A stretch of 64,000 nt of DNA from Pristionchus mayeri (GCA_036245805.1 BTRK01000001.1:28961087-29025086), one strand, 5' to 3'. Shown: positions 12,097-27,948, counted from the stretch's first letter. The notes: generated by a model from the sequence alone, not told the origin. Made by a program: numbers and translations.

Positions 12097-12596
12097 ATGC
12101 GAGGGAACGAAAGAGGCGGAAAATTGAGAGATAAGCGAGCTTTTGTGCTCTGATATCACCATTTTGACTGCATGGAGAAGCAAATTTATATGAACATTTT
12201 TTCTACGTTTACTGCATAGACGTACATGGAAATGTGTACAGGAAATCTCTCCTATTTCATGATTATTGTTTAGGATACGGATCTACTTACAGGAGAAAAA
12301 GAGAACATGTGGAAGAATTCAAAACTCCTCCACGCGCTCTTCTTCTCATGTTCTCACTGCGGATTTACTCTCGTACTTCATCCACTCCAGCTTCTCCGCT
12401 GGCATGCAGTACCCACCCCCTCCCTTGGCTTTAGTGGTTCCTGCACGGTACTCTATACAGCTCCAACTTGGTCTCAGTGCATAGTTCAGTAGCTGATTCA
12501 TTTGTTGGTTTCGAAATCGGATGTAAATGCAATAGATCTGCGCATACATATTCATTTTTATTTATTAATCAAATTACAATATCATTATCCATGATA
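12097..12596. other. Between tRNA-Cys and copy B, no gene seen
   Basis: 3' flank of copy B and 5' flank of the tRNA. A block containing AAGCCAAGGGAGGGGGTGGG (complement) is the point to which the deletion in copy D jumps. No coding region seen. Mirror: 35635-36134. Confidence 0.5.
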
Positions 12597-13925
12597 TTAA
12601 TCGTCTAATTCGAGTTTTCTTCTCTTCACAACTCCTTCCTCCTCCTCTCCGAAGAGTCTCAGTGGTCGTTTAATTGTTTTCCTTCCATAAGGCGTACGAC
12701 CATCGATAACAGCTGCAGCAGCTCTCCTGAAGAGACGAAGAGTGGAGGGAGAGTCTTCCTCATCAGAATTGTCCATGATATCGATACTTCCGTTCTGAAA
12801 AGAGCTAGTTTGAATGTTGAATAGAAACAACAAATCAAATTCACCCGTTTCTAATTGCGAAAAGATGGCATGAAATATGACCGATTGGCATAATAAATCA
12901 AACCTCCTCTTCCTCCATTTTCTTGCTTCTCTTTTTTGCTTCTTCGATGAGGTATTTTTCTTTGTAGGAGGGTCCGATGAACATGTGCTTTCGAGCGAGT
13001 TCTAAATATTTTAGACATTGTATCGTGATAATTTCAAAATTAAAATAAAACAGCGTACCTCCGAAATCTCCGATATCCCTGAGCGAATTCATGGCCCTTT
13101 TTCCAATCATTCTATGAACAATAAAGGCCTGCAATTAGGAGATTTATTTGCTTATTCATCGAAAACAACATCTGATAACGAGTAAAAGACAAAAGTACTC
13201 ACATGCTCTTGAGAAGCAGGAAACGTAATCGTTGTGAAGGGGTTCTCGCCATAGGGAACAATGAGATCGAATTGTCCAGATTGGCAATTCGTAGTGAAGA
13301 ATCCACCCTGAAATAACTCGGATTGACTAGTATTGCAAGTATCACAAGAGTTCATCTAACGGACACAATCATCAAGCTTATTTCACTCACTCCATTCCCA
13401 CTCCACAACGAGGGAATTTCATTTGCGTCGAACTCTTCCAAATTGCTCGAGGAAGGAGGCGTAGAAGGGCTGAAGATTACCGATTTGACCTGCTATAATG
13501 AAAGATAGACTTACGTTGGCAGTACTTCATCATCAGGGGAATCTGCGGATTGTTCTCCGAGCCCAACTTCAGTTTTCACCTCTTCATCATTGTAGGATAC
13601 TTCTTCCATATCCTCTTCTTCATCACTGAAGGGGACTTCTTCAACATCCTCCTCTTCAACATGGTAGAAGATCCTAAGAGTTGTTTTTTTATATTTAAAT
13701 ATTAGTGCAAATTTGAAGGAAAAAGTTTGGTTTAACAAAGGAATGGATCAAATAAATAGTATTATACTCGACTTGCCTTGAAGGAGAAGGATCGGGAGAT
13801 TTCTCCTCCGACTCAGATGATTGGTCGGAGCTGCTGCAGTAGTTGCTAGAGTAGTAGTGAGTCAGAGATGTGGGATTCATCTCCTTAGACGAGGGACGAC
13901 CAATAGTTAGGGAAGAAGAAGACAT
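12597..13925 (-). CDS. Acidic gene family, copy B (intact, 7 exons)
   Basis: Minus-strand exons 13777-13925, 13515-13673, 13391-13469, 13203-13307, 13059-13128, 12904-13001 and 12597-12794 give 858 bases (285 aa). N-terminus MSSSSLTIGRPSSKEMNP; acidic exon 2 (EEEDVEEVPFSDEEEDM); conserved core GQFDLIVPYGENPFTTITF; C-terminal VVKRRKLELDD. Exon 1 is followed by a GC donor (AAG|GCAAGT) where copies A and E have GT. The TATA box is the variant TATATTAA. Its mirror copy B' carries a 2-base deletion in the last exon, so B is the intact member of that pair. Function unknown. Confidence 0.8.
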
Positions 13926-15204
13926 CGGGCACTGAGATAAGATTGGATAGGGGATGAGGAAAGTGAAAGAGGATAGATGAAGAGGGGAGAGGGGGTTAAT
14001 ATAGGAGTCTCACCCCTTCCATTCTCAACATCGGAAACATAAATCGATATGGGGGAGTTTTATGGGAGGAGCAGACAGTGCCAGGGGGTTAGCCGATCTG
14101 TTGATGAGAATGACGGGAAATAAAAGAAGGATGGAAGGACGAATCAGGATGTAAGGATAGAAGAATGAGGGATAAGAGAGAGAAGGATGTAAAAAGGAGA
14201 AAGAGATAGGTTAGTGAAGCCCAGAATTTGTGGATTTATAACATTTTGTGGAAAATCGTTCGAATTTTGCTCTCATAAATTTATTTAGTTATTTAAACAA
14301 CATGGTAAATTTTAAAAAATAGGTTTTTAATAATTCGGATTAGTGTTTTTTTTAAATTTATTTTGAATTTATAAAATAATTTAGTGATTCGAATTGGTGA
14401 ATTTACATCATTTACTGAAACGTCATTCGAATTTTGTTGTCGAAAGTAATATTTCCGAGGAAGTAGAAGTCATTGAAATCGACAGTGTATACATGCAATT
14501 CACTTCTTCATCAAGTTCTCCTTTCTTTTTAATTAAAATTACATCAAAGTTAGTATCTCCATATCCAAAAATAATAAAGAAATCTGACAAACTTCCGGTA
14601 CATATTTTTCATGTACCTCTATAATTGAACTTACAAAGCCACGATTTCTGGCACCACCATTTAGCCATGCTAGAGAACAAATTTGTCTGTTTCAGATAAA
14701 CAATCTTGATGCATACAAGCAATTTAGTAGCGCAATTAGCCGATATCAATAACTTATCTTTCCTCAGAATTAATGAAACATCTTTTTTATGAAAAAAATT
14801 GATTCAATATTGTGTAAATGCGTTTATGTATTAATGAGAACAATATTCGAACGACTTTCCACTAAATGTTATGAACCCACAAATTCTGTGTTTCATTCAT
14901 TTATCTGTTTTTCCTTCTTACCTTCTTCTCCTCTTTATCCTAATTCATCCATCTTTCTCTCCTTATTCCTTCCCTCTTCCATCCATCTCTTCCTTCCCCT
15001 TATTGTAATCATCTGATCTTCTTACCTTCTGGAAATTAACTCTGTCTGCGCAATCTATAAACTCCTCTTCATATGTCGATTTATACTTCCGATGTTGAGA
15101 ATGGAAGTGGTGAGACTCCTATATAAACCCCCTCTTCCCTCTCCATCTATCCTCTTTCACTTTCCTCATCATCATTCACCTATCCAATCTTCTCTCAGTG
15201 CCCG
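13926..15204. other. Divergent promoter region between copies B and C
   Basis: Two head-to-head promoters of the family: the TATATTAA box of copy B near 14000 and TATATAA of copy C at 15120-15126, each with the conserved upstream block. The inverted-repeat arm ends inside, at 14585. No other gene seen. Confidence 0.6.
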
Positions 15205-16095
15205 ATGCCTTCTTCTTGCTCTTCCCTCTCTCTTGGTCGTCCCTCGTCTAAGGTGATGAATCCCACTCCATCTCTGACTCACTACTACTCTCGCAACTTC
15301 TGCAGCAGCTCCGACCAATCATCTGAGTCGGAGCAGAAATATCCCGATCCTTCTCCTTCAAGGCAAGTCGAGTATAATAATTTTTATTTGATCTGCTCTC
15401 CTTTGTAATACAAAACGATTACATTCAAATTTGCACTTATCTTTAAGTATTAGTAATGCAAATCGTAGGATCTTCTGCAATGTTGAAGAGGAGGATGTTG
15501 AGGAAGTCCCCTTCAGTGATGAAGAGGAGGATATTGAAGAAGGACCCTTCAATGTGGAGGAGGAGGAGGTTGAAGTTGAACTCGAAAAGGAATCCTCAGA
15601 TTGCTCTGATTATAAAGACATCCCTGACGGTGTACCAAGGTAAGTCTATCTTTCAACAATACAGATCAAATTGAGTATCTTCAGGCCCTCTACGCCTCCT
15701 TCTTCGAGCAATTTGGAAGAGTTCGACGCAAAGGAAATTCCTTCGTTGTGGAGTGGGAATGGAGTGAGTGAAATAGGCTTGATGATTGTGTCCGTTAGAT
15801 GCACTCTTGTAATACTTGCAATACTAGTCAATCCGAGTGATTTCAGGGTGGATTCTTCACTACGAATTGCCAATCTGGACAATTCGATCTCTTTGTTCCC
15901 TATGGCGAGAACCCCTTCACAACGATTACGTTTCCTGCTTCTCAAGAGCATGTGAGTAATTTTTTTGTTTAGTGATTATCTAATGTTGTTTTCGATGAAT
16001 AAGAAAATAAATCTCATAATTTCAGGCGTTTATTGTTCATAGTATGATTGGCGAAAGGGCGATGAATTCGCTCATAGATATCGGAGACTTCGGCG
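15205..16095 (+). pseudogene. Acidic gene family, copy C (truncated after exon 5)
   Basis: Exons 15205-15362, 15469-15639, 15685-15763, 15847-15951 and 16026-16095 correspond to exons 1-5 of the intact copies and remain open and in phase. It starts MPSSCSSLSLGRPSSKVMNP, has GC as its first donor, and carries the GQFDLFVPYGENPFTTITF core. Similarity stops at about 16135, just after the exon 5 donor; exons 6 and 7, with the C-terminal basic region, are replaced by unrelated sequence. Either a pseudogene or a shortened gene ending in new sequence; I favour pseudogene. Confidence 0.75.
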
Positions 16096-16135
16096 GTACG
16101 TTGTTTTAATTTTAATTTTCAATTATCTCGACAGT

Positions 16136-16560
16136 ATAACTAGAGACCACAAGCCACGCCCACTTTCGGGAATACCGAATTCTCTCAAAATCCGCAAGCG
16201 CTCCGACAGTCGGAATTCTTGACCAAATTGGACGATCAAAAGCGATTTCAGTAGCTCTTGGGATCCTTCACAAATGACCACTGGAACAGCTTAATTAAGC
16301 AACTCTAATTAGGTCAGCATACGCTAATTAAAACCAGAATAGGCGTAAAATGGGCCATTGTACTCGTGTACAGCTGCTCCACTATTTTTCAGTTCACATC
16401 ATTCAAATACATGACACAAAGTTAGAAAACAGATGGATCATTTTCCTGACTGTCGGAATGATTGAAAGATTTCATACAAAAATTTGCAAAAAAGTGCAAA
16501 ACAATTTCATCCGGGCAGACTCGAACCTGCATGTTACGGGCATTAGAGGTAGAGCTCTAC
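16136..16560. other. Unique insert with a degenerate tRNA-like end
   Basis: This sequence replaces the end of copy C. At 16505-16556 the minus strand reads GGTAGAGCTCTACCTCTAAT... then GGTTCGAGTCTGCCCGGATG, the 3' two-thirds of a tRNA with an imperfect T stem (an AAU/Ile-like anticodon is possible). The 5' part is missing. Nothing coding is seen. Confidence 0.4.
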
Positions 16561-16922
16561 CTCTAATTTATGAGAGCAAAATTCGAACGATTTTCCACAA
16601 AATGTTATAAATCCACAAATTCTGGGCTTCACTAACCTATCTCTTTCTCCTTTTTACATCCTTCTCTCTCTCTTATCCCTCATTCTTCTATCCTTACATC
16701 CTGATTCGTCCTTCCATCCTTCTTTTATTTCCCGTCATTCTCATCAACAGATCTGCTAACCCCCTGGCACTGTCTGCTCCTCCCATAAAACTCCCCCATA
16801 TCGATTTATGTTTCCGATGTTGAGAATGGAAGGGGTGAGACTCCTATATAAACCCCCTCTCCCCTCTTCATCTATCCTCTTTCACTTTCCTCATCCCCTA
16901 TCCAATCTTATCTCAGTGCCCG

Positions 16923-17262
16923 ATGTCTTCTTCTTCCCTAACTATTGGTCGTCCCTCGTCTAAGGAGATGAATCCCACATCTCTGACTCACTACTACTCT
17001 CGCAACTACTGCAGCAGCTCCGACCAATCATCTGAGTCGGAGGAGAAATCTCCCGATCCTTCTCCTTCAAGGCAAGTCGAGTATAATACTATTTATTTGA
17101 TCCATTCCTTTGTTAAACCAAACTTTTTCCTTCAAATTTGCACTAATATTTAAATATAAAAAAACAACTCTTAGGATCTTCTACCATGTTGAAGAGGAGG
17201 ATGTTGAAGAAGTCCCCTTCAGTGATGAAGAAGAGGATATGGAAGAAATATCCTACAATGAC
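16923..17262 (+). pseudogene. Acidic gene family, copy D (exons 1-2 only)
   Basis: Exon 1 (16923-17071, GC donor) and the start of exon 2 (17175-17262) match copy B. At about 17263 the sequence jumps from ...ATCCTACAATGA to the region downstream of the gene (CCACTAAAGCCAATAGAGGG, equivalent to 35793 in the right arm). The deletion removes the rest of exon 2 to exon 7. Upstream TATATAA is present near 16845. A broken third copy of the B/tRNA-Cys block, in the orientation of the right arm. Confidence 0.85.
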
Positions 17263-18530
17263 CACTAAAGCCAATAGAGGGGGTGGGTACATGGGTACTG
17301 TATGCCAGCGGAGGGGGAGTTGATGAAGTACGAGAGTAAATCGGTAGAGAGAACGTCAGAAGAATCTTCCACATGTTCTCTTTTCTCCTGTAAGTATTAT
17401 AGATCCTTATCCTAAACAATAATCAAGAAATATGAGAGATTTCCTGTACACATTTCCATGTACGTCTATGCAGTAAACGTAGAAAAAATGTTCATATAAA
17501 TTTGCTTCTCCATGTAGTCAAAATGGTTATATCAGAGCACAAAAGCTCGCTTATCTCTCAATTTTCCGCCTCTTTCGTTCCCTCGCATGGGGGTATAGCT
17601 CAGAGGCAGAGCATTCGACGGCAGATCGAGAGGTCCCCGGTTCAACTCCGGGTGCCCCCTAAGTTCTTTTGCAGCTGAATGACATTTTGAAATTTTTAAA
17701 GACTCTTGCAGCCCCATTTGAACGTAGATATAGATTCCATGAAATGTGGGAACTAATGCTTCATTTTCATTTTTTTGTTATGATACATAGATTTATTGAA
17801 TCATGTGATTGTGTAGTTGCACCATACTCTCTGGATAGCCTTTATCACTTCAACTTAACGAACATCAAGAATGGCCTAACAAGAGCGCGTGTCAGCGTGT
17901 CAGGGAATTTAGAAAAAAGAAGATAAGCTATATGTTTTGCTATCCAGATAAGGGAGGAGGTGAGGAGAAAGGGTTGGAAGGGGATGAGGGGGGATGGGCA
18001 GTGGGGGGAATGAGGGAAGAGGGATTGGAAGAGAGGAACGGAGATGAAGTTATGCGATACTCTCATAAGGGTAACGTACACAATGGAGCAATTACAAACA
18101 GTTGGAGAGGAGATCGATGTGAATGTGTTGGAAGAGGCAGCCTCTCCCTCCACGGGGTGACAGTATGAAAACAAGAGAAGTAAAACATCCCCCCTTCGAG
18201 ACTCAAACTCGCGGGAAGACACTGCTAGGTCAGTATCAAGGTCTACGGAAGAAGGGAAGCCAATCTCAACGATTATTACAAATCGAATTCTACGATACAA
18301 CCAAAACAAAATATCCAAATTCGCTCATTAGAAACATTCAAATTACTGGAATTGTCAGTTCGCAAAACAGAATCTGGTTAACAACCACGATTAGAATTCG
18401 ACCACGACAGCAGAAACAATAGTGAGAAAACAGTGAGTTTTTGGTGCAATAAATAGTTTCTCAAAATAACCAATTCGTGATTCAAGATGAGTACAGTAAC
18501 CGGCAGTGGGAGGGGTACGGTAGCTCTCGC
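17263..18530. other. Flank of copy D to the wdr-5.1 end
   Basis: 17263-18465 matches the right-arm flank 35793-36700 with extra insertions (for example about 17830-18110), and includes the tRNA pseudogene. Similarity stops near 18465, about 65 bases before the wdr-5.1 stop codon. No additional gene seen. Confidence 0.55.
17589..17660 (+). pseudogene. tRNA-Cys pseudogene (U33 to G)
   Basis: 72 nt, identical to the two tRNA-Cys genes except for two bases: D loop AGTGG to AGAGG, and anticodon loop CTGCAGA to CGGCAGA. The second change replaces the universal U33 with G, which should disturb the U-turn. Acceptor, D and T stems are intact. It belongs to the broken third copy of the block. Confidence 0.75.
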
Positions 18531-23017
<4,487 letters not shown>

Positions 23018-23732
23018 ACTGCAATGGAGTAGTCTTAATAATTACAACACGAAATGCAACAAAATGGCGCAGAACACCGATGAAAAAATGGAAAAAATAA
23101 GCAGAAACTGCGCGCGGCCAAATTTGACCGACTTACAGTACTCCTCACACGCGAAACAGGCTAATATCGAAAAGTGATTGATTATTTTTTTAGATTCGAC
23201 TTGACAGTACTTTCAGTGTTTAATTACATTATATATTAGTAAGAATTTTAATAAAATGGTATGTTCACTTGGTATGGACGTACACATGATCATTGCCGTC
23301 AGATGAACAAATATGTAGGAAGTACTGATCAATGTTCTTTTTTCTCATGCATAGAGTGTAGACTAGATATTGCGATAAAATGAAAATGGTGAGTGAAGGA
23401 CAATATATGTCAAAAGAAGGAGGCCGAAAGATACGGTATTTCTGCACAAAATAAGGTCGTAAGATACGGTATTTCGGCACGAATTGGATGCACTCTTGCA
23501 GATGAAACCCACGAGATTTTTGGAGATCAACGATCAGAAATTGACTAGAGATTGTGGTATTCGCCCTACAATAAAACAAACAACAATAACAGTATTTGTT
23601 GTCATCTTCTATACTCTGTAAATTGAGGATCACCTCACAAAAAATTAATCTCAACATTCCGCATATCTCGCGATGAAAGTACAAGGAGAATGGGCCTTTC
23701 TATGAAAATAGCTCCCCACAAACAAATCGGAA
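23018..23732. other. Upstream of wdr-5.1, no gene seen
   Basis: 5' flank of wdr-5.1. It includes a local duplication of AGATACGGTATTTC (near 23430 and 23470). I see no gene or element with clear ends. Confidence 0.4.
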
Positions 23733-24500
23733 TCATACAATAGACACTTCAACACTGGTCTCATGGCATATTGTGTTGTCAGCGGCTAATTGCGATAAGT
23801 ACCTTTCCTTCCAAAAAGCGCCATCGAAATAGCGGTTTATAATGCATTTGGAGCATGCGTTTTGTTGCAAACCTATCAACGGGCCGCACAATTTGCAGGA
23901 GAATTCCGAGTGATGATAGCGTGTGAAGGAAGGGAAAAAACTTTGTTCTCCTGAAAGCAATCAATTTACCCTATTATTCGTAACAAGAAGAGATGGATGA
24001 AGATTCATCATTTCATGACCATAAAATCTTGATTGGCTGGCCTTTCGTTGTTCCACCATTTCCAGGCCTTGCAATCTTGATTGACAGGACAAGGTATCTG
24101 CTGGGTAATTAGAGGCCTTCCTCCAGAAGGTCAATCTGAAAGACAAGTCGCTTTGTTGCATCTCCTTTCCCATTGTGCCAGCTGCTCAATAAATTAGGCC
24201 TCTCCATTGCAAATGGGCATCCTTTGTGCGATGATTCGGCAATTCCATTAGCCTGTGTATTCCCATTGATTCGGCGTTTCCAATTCGAAATTCATTTGCG
24301 AATCGGAGAAGTCCATTTTGTCCGTTGTCTATCCTTGAAGATCTTATAGGAATGGTTCCGCTAATCATGTTTCTCTTTTTTATATATTTTGCGTGATCTT
24401 GCCACCTGTCTGACTTGCCAGACAATAGTAAGAATTCTTTGATGCTCTTCTCCATTCTCTTCTTGACTCTAGCTCGAGAACAGAACATATAACAGATCAT
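23733..24500 (-). pseudogene. Unrecognised Cys-containing gene remnant (paralogue at 49.8-50.5 kb)
   Basis: Three minus-strand blocks are conserved at the protein level with 49823-50506, in the same order. (1) About 24230-24340, LLRFANEFRIGN...HRLMELP against HRLMEIP-like text. (2) About 24030-24100, PVNQDCKAWKWWNN against PVNQDCKAWKWYNW. (3) About 23800-23920, SCKLCGPLIGLQQNACSKC against ICNSPMIDLQHQKNCLTC. Conservation of protein text in separate exon-like blocks suggests a real former gene; frames are interrupted, and I see no start or domain I recognise. Confidence 0.4.
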
Positions 24501-24513
24501 CCTTAGCCTTGTA

Positions 24514-25747
24514 TTGGGGTGTCCGGAAAGTTCGTATAATGCCTCGGAAAAAAGTCAGTTCGCGATCAAATGCAGTGATTGTTTGTCAACAATGTATTGC
24601 ATCATTCTGACGTTGAGTAGTGAGAGGATTTAATCAGTCTCCTAGTTGCTACATTAATTCTTGTGATGGACTCCCATCTCTACCTCCGAGCAGTTTTACT
24701 TCATTACTATCGTCTTGGCCGATCCGTGATGGAGGCCCACTCTGCCCTGGCCCAATCGGAAGGAGCTGACGCCCCCTCCATACCCTTCTGCTATAAGTGG
24801 TTCTCCCGCTTCAAGAAAGGGGAGTTTGGTCTCGATGATTAACCCCGCTCTGGACGCCCTCCCTCCCTCGATCAGCCTCTCGTTCTCCGCACACTGAAGC
24901 GCAAGCCCATGGCCAGTGTGCGTGAGCTGAAGAAGGATACTGGTACTCCCAGATCAACGGTGTCCGATATCCTCCATCGATCTGGGAAGTAGCCGAAACT
25001 CCCACAAGTGATACCCCATGACCTCTCCCCCGAACAGCTGAAAAATCGTGTTCAAGTCTGTCGGGAATTACTCCATCGTAGATCCAATCTTCGATGGGTC
25101 AATTCCATCATCGCTACAGATGAGAAGTGGATCACGTACGATAACCCTGTGAGGAGACTGCAATGGGTGGATGCAGATGAGAAGCCCACGCCCGTCTCGA
25201 AGAAGGAAGAGCACGGAAAGAAGGAACTCCTCTGCTTCTTCTTCTCAGTGCTCGGTCCCATCTACTGGGAGATCCTCGCCCCTGGCACCAGCATCAATGC
25301 CGACCTCTTCTCTGAACAACTGGAAGATGTCGCGATCAGAGTCCCTCCCAGACTCCTGAACCAGGGCAAAATTCTTCTTCTGATGGACAATGCTCGCCCA
25401 CATCGAGCGAAGATGACCCAGAAGAAAATGGACGAGCTGAAGATCGAGAGGATTCCCCATCCACCGTATTCCCCGGATCTCTCCCCATGCGACTACCACT
25501 GCTTCCGCTCTCTCTCTGACTTCTGCAAAGGAAAGAAGTTCAAGAATCGAGATGAAGTTGTGAGGGCTTTCGTGAACTGGGCGGTCTCGAAGAAACCCGC
25601 ATTCTGGAAGAGAGGAATCGAGACCCTGCCCAATCGCTGGAGGGAGGTAGTGAGAAAGAAGGGGGCATACAATGGTCACTGAGAATTGTAAAGCATTGAA
25701 TAAAAAAATAAAAACAAAAAATTATACGAACTTTCCGGACACCCCAA
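24514..25747 (+). mobile_element. Mariner transposon with perfect ITRs
   Basis: 1234 bp. The 27-bp terminal inverted repeats start TTGGGGTGTCCGGAAAGTTC and match perfectly at 25721-25747. TA duplicates at 24512-24513 and 25748-25749 mark the target site. It contains one transposase frame. The intact ends suggest that it moved recently. Confidence 0.95.
24666..25682 (+). pseudogene. Mariner transposase with two in-frame stops
   Basis: From ATG 24666 the frame runs 338 codons to TGA at 25680-25682, near the usual mariner length. TAA at codon 59 and TAG at codon 109 interrupt it in the N-terminal DNA-binding half. The catalytic half is open: first Asp in ATDEKWITYDN, second in LLLMDNARPHRAK, third in HPPYSPDLSPCDYH; exactly 34 residues separate the second and third (D,D34D). 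The product cuts and pastes DNA between ITRs. As it stands the copy should be inactive, unless the stops are read through or an internal start gives a partial protein. Confidence 0.92.
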
Positions 25748-26039
25748 TAGTTGTCTTTTGGATCGCGCGAGGTTGAAGCTTTTTTAAAACCACTGTAAAA
25801 AAAGTTTAACTTCCGATACTGTAATGTGTCTTCATGGAGTACAATCTAAGAATTTTTTTGACCTTTCTTGTTTTCATCATTTTACCAGCAGATAACAACA
25901 TTCCATCAACATTGTAGGCACCATGTTTTCCACCAACCTCATTCCATCTAGGCGACATCCCTTGATCCAGGTCTCGATTCCTATCTTCCAGAAGTCTAGG
26001 GGGTTGGAGTTAATATACTAATACAACTCCCTATCCGTT

Positions 26040-26480
26040 TCATTTATTGAACTTATTTTCCTTGCAGAAGGGGGTGCAAGGGATCTGGATGCGTGGTAGT
26101 CGCATGGGGAATGGACAGAGGGGTATGGTGTGTGAAGAAGCCTTCGATGTTAAGTTTCTTCATTTTCTCCTGGGTGATTATCGCATGATGGTATCAACCA
26201 TTATCCAAGAGACAAACGATTTTTCCCTTGCTCGCGAATTCGGGAAGCACTTGGATAGCCATCTCCTCCAGTTCAGTAGAAAATATATCAACCTTGACAA
26301 TGGAGGCAGGTGTAAGAATCTCCATGTATATCGGAAAGAGTGAGGAAAAGGAAAAGATGAGGGGTTCTTTCTTTTCGTGAGTCTCTTTCTTCGGGGCGGG
26401 ATCTGGGTTCTCAATGGCATCGGCCCACTGTAGCTTCATCTCTGTTCTACGTGATCCACTCTTCCTTCCACTGCGGTGAT
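26040..26480 (-). pseudogene. Older mariner transposase relic
   Basis: The minus strand encodes LQWADAIENPDPAPKKETHE, then PIYMEILTPAS and KIVCLLDNG, matching LQWVDADEKPTPVSKKEEHG, PIYWEILAPGT and KILLLMDNA of the neighbouring mariner. It continues with QEKMKKLNIEG. Many substitutions and stops; the ITRs are not evident. A separate, older insertion of a related element. Confidence 0.75.
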
Positions 26481-26854
26481 ATTGTTTGTCCAGAAAGTAT
26501 TGGGTTTGCAATGAAATAAATGCCGTGATATATCGACTCACGATTTGGACTTTGTCATTGTCAGGTCATTAGAAAACTCCTTATGACCCTTTTGCCTCTT
26601 GGAAGCCCGATAGAAGAGATGGAGCACAAAGGAGTTATGAGTCTTAGAGTCTTAGCTTCCAACTTGGTCACACTAAGTTTGGTCTCATTCGAGAGGGCTA
26701 TGCGAATGGGGTGTTTCAGACGGGCCGATCTGGCCATAATAGTGTGGTGGTCTTCGAGCTCGAGCTCCAATTTTTGAAGAGGGTGAATAAAATGTAGTAG
26801 TCATTCTTCTATCATTCAGGTTTTGAGATTATGTCACCCTATTAGTAGCTAAAG

Positions 26855-26976
26855 GGCACTAGGTCGGATGAGAGCCATGACGTTGATGACACTATTGATA
26901 GATCGAAGGCAGCATGACGTCAAAGGTCTCTTTGATCTCTCAAAGGCGGATAATAGTTCTCATCCGACCTAGCGCC
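26855..26976. mobile_element. CTAGGTCGGATGAG hairpin MITE
   Basis: Ends CACTAGGTCGGATGAGAG and CTCATCCGACCTAG, with TGACGT and CATGACGTCA inside. It has an extra internal duplication. It lies upstream of the GPCR fragment, just as 50531-50617 lies upstream of the intact GPCR. Confidence 0.75.
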
Positions 26977-27177
26977 AGCTAAAGTTAGAAGGATTTCTTA
27001 TTGCAATATTTTGGCAATTTCCAAGTCGCGTAATATATCTGATTGTATTGCTTTCTATTTAAACAGTTTTTATTTATTTTGTGCTGTTAGCAGGCCACTC
27101 GTTTATTATTCGTACGCACATATACCACTTTCGAACGGTAATTCTTTATATACTTATATTCAAAGGAGCCCATTCGA

Positions 27178-27469
27178 ATGGAAACGGAATGGTGGATCTT
27201 GACTTACGTTGGCTTCCCTTCATTTTTCGTCCTCGCAGTGATCGCCACACTTCTCAACCTGATAGTTGTATCAACCTTTTCTTCTTTCTTTCGTTATTTA
27301 CATCATTTGCTGGAATATACAATTCTCTTTCCTTATTACTCTCTAAATGTGAATGTTGCACCCAAAGATATCTTGTCGATTCATTGTAGAATCTTCATCA
27401 AATCTCCATCGTCCACAATCGAAATGACGTTATCTCTGTCATTGGCCGACACGCTAAGTGGCTGTGTGA
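27178..27469 (+). pseudogene. 5' fragment of a rhodopsin-like GPCR gene
   Basis: Two exon-like blocks. 27178 onward (METEWWILTYVG, then the TM1-like FFVLAVIATLLNLIVV) and about 27393-27469 (IFIKSPSSTIEMTLSLSLAD, start of TM2, ending in VSGTATGA-type donor context). They correspond to exons 2-3 of the intact GPCR at 50844 (LLVVALVATVLNIIV; KTPSMILKMTYNLALVDTL), with the same intron position. No TM3-TM7 exons follow: the next sequence is the peptide-gene promoter fragment. A truncated duplicate. Confidence 0.7.
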
Positions 27470-27660
27470 GTATGATCAGCGATTTTATTGAAAGAAATGC
27501 TTTCATGTTTTTTCGGTATTTAACAATCTTTCTGTAGTGTGGACAAACAAGTTGAAAATAAATTAAAAGCGCCCAAAATGATTTTTCGAAGTTGTTCACA
27601 AGATCCTCCCACTAGCAACTGAGTGATAATGTACAAATTTTAAACCATTAGCCGTTTCGA

Positions 27661-27948
27661 TCCTGCACGGTGATCTACATTCTGAAGGGAAAAGACGGAT
27701 TACGGTAGGTGTGGGATACGGTAGGAGGGGCGGAGTTAGTGTGGAGGAACCACTGGGACATTCTGAAGGGAAAAGACGGATTACGGTAGGTATGGGATAC
27801 GGTAGGAGGGGCGGGGCTAGGATGGGGGAACCACTGGGGTCAGAGGAAGGGGTACTTACCTGGGTACTATAGCTCAGCCGGAGGAGGAGGAAAGGGTGCA
27901 GCAGGAGAGTAACGTCAACGAGAATGAGAGGAGAGGAGGGAGGGGAGG
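27661..27948 (-). pseudogene. 5' fragment of a KR-peptide gene paralogue
   Basis: Matches the promoter-proximal exon and intron of the peptide precursor gene (57.9-58.1 kb): ATTCTCGTTGACGTTACTCT, the GGCTGAGCTA block and a CAG|GTAAGT donor. A unit of about 90 bp (GGGATACGGTAGGAGGGGCG) is duplicated in tandem. The coding exons with KR repeats are absent. The rest of the promoter, with its TATA, lies beyond the retrotransposon at 32873-33030. Confidence 0.6.

Larger units (their letters stand above)
1..14585. repeat. Left arm of a giant inverted repeat
   Basis: Reverse complement of 33649-48056. The sum of paired coordinates stays between 48231 and 48234 from position 906 to 14585. The inner edge is sharp: both arms share ...AATAAAGAAATCT and then diverge (left continues GACAAACTTCC, right AATGTTGTTC). 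The outer edge is not reached, because position 1 pairs with 48056 and the similarity is still running. Visible differences are one AAT unit near 9860, a 2-bp deletion in the right copy near 35480, a segment of about 175 bp (588-762) absent from the right arm near 47470, and scattered substitutions. Confidence 0.95.

Noticed and set aside
23733..23960. Nuclear-receptor zinc finger
   Set aside because: Cys spacing superficially resembles one (CKLC...CSKC), but the P-box and the following finger are not there.
25245..25679. 144-aa frame antisense to the mariner transposase
   Set aside because: Shadow of the transposase frame; only the plus strand carries the D,D34D motifs.
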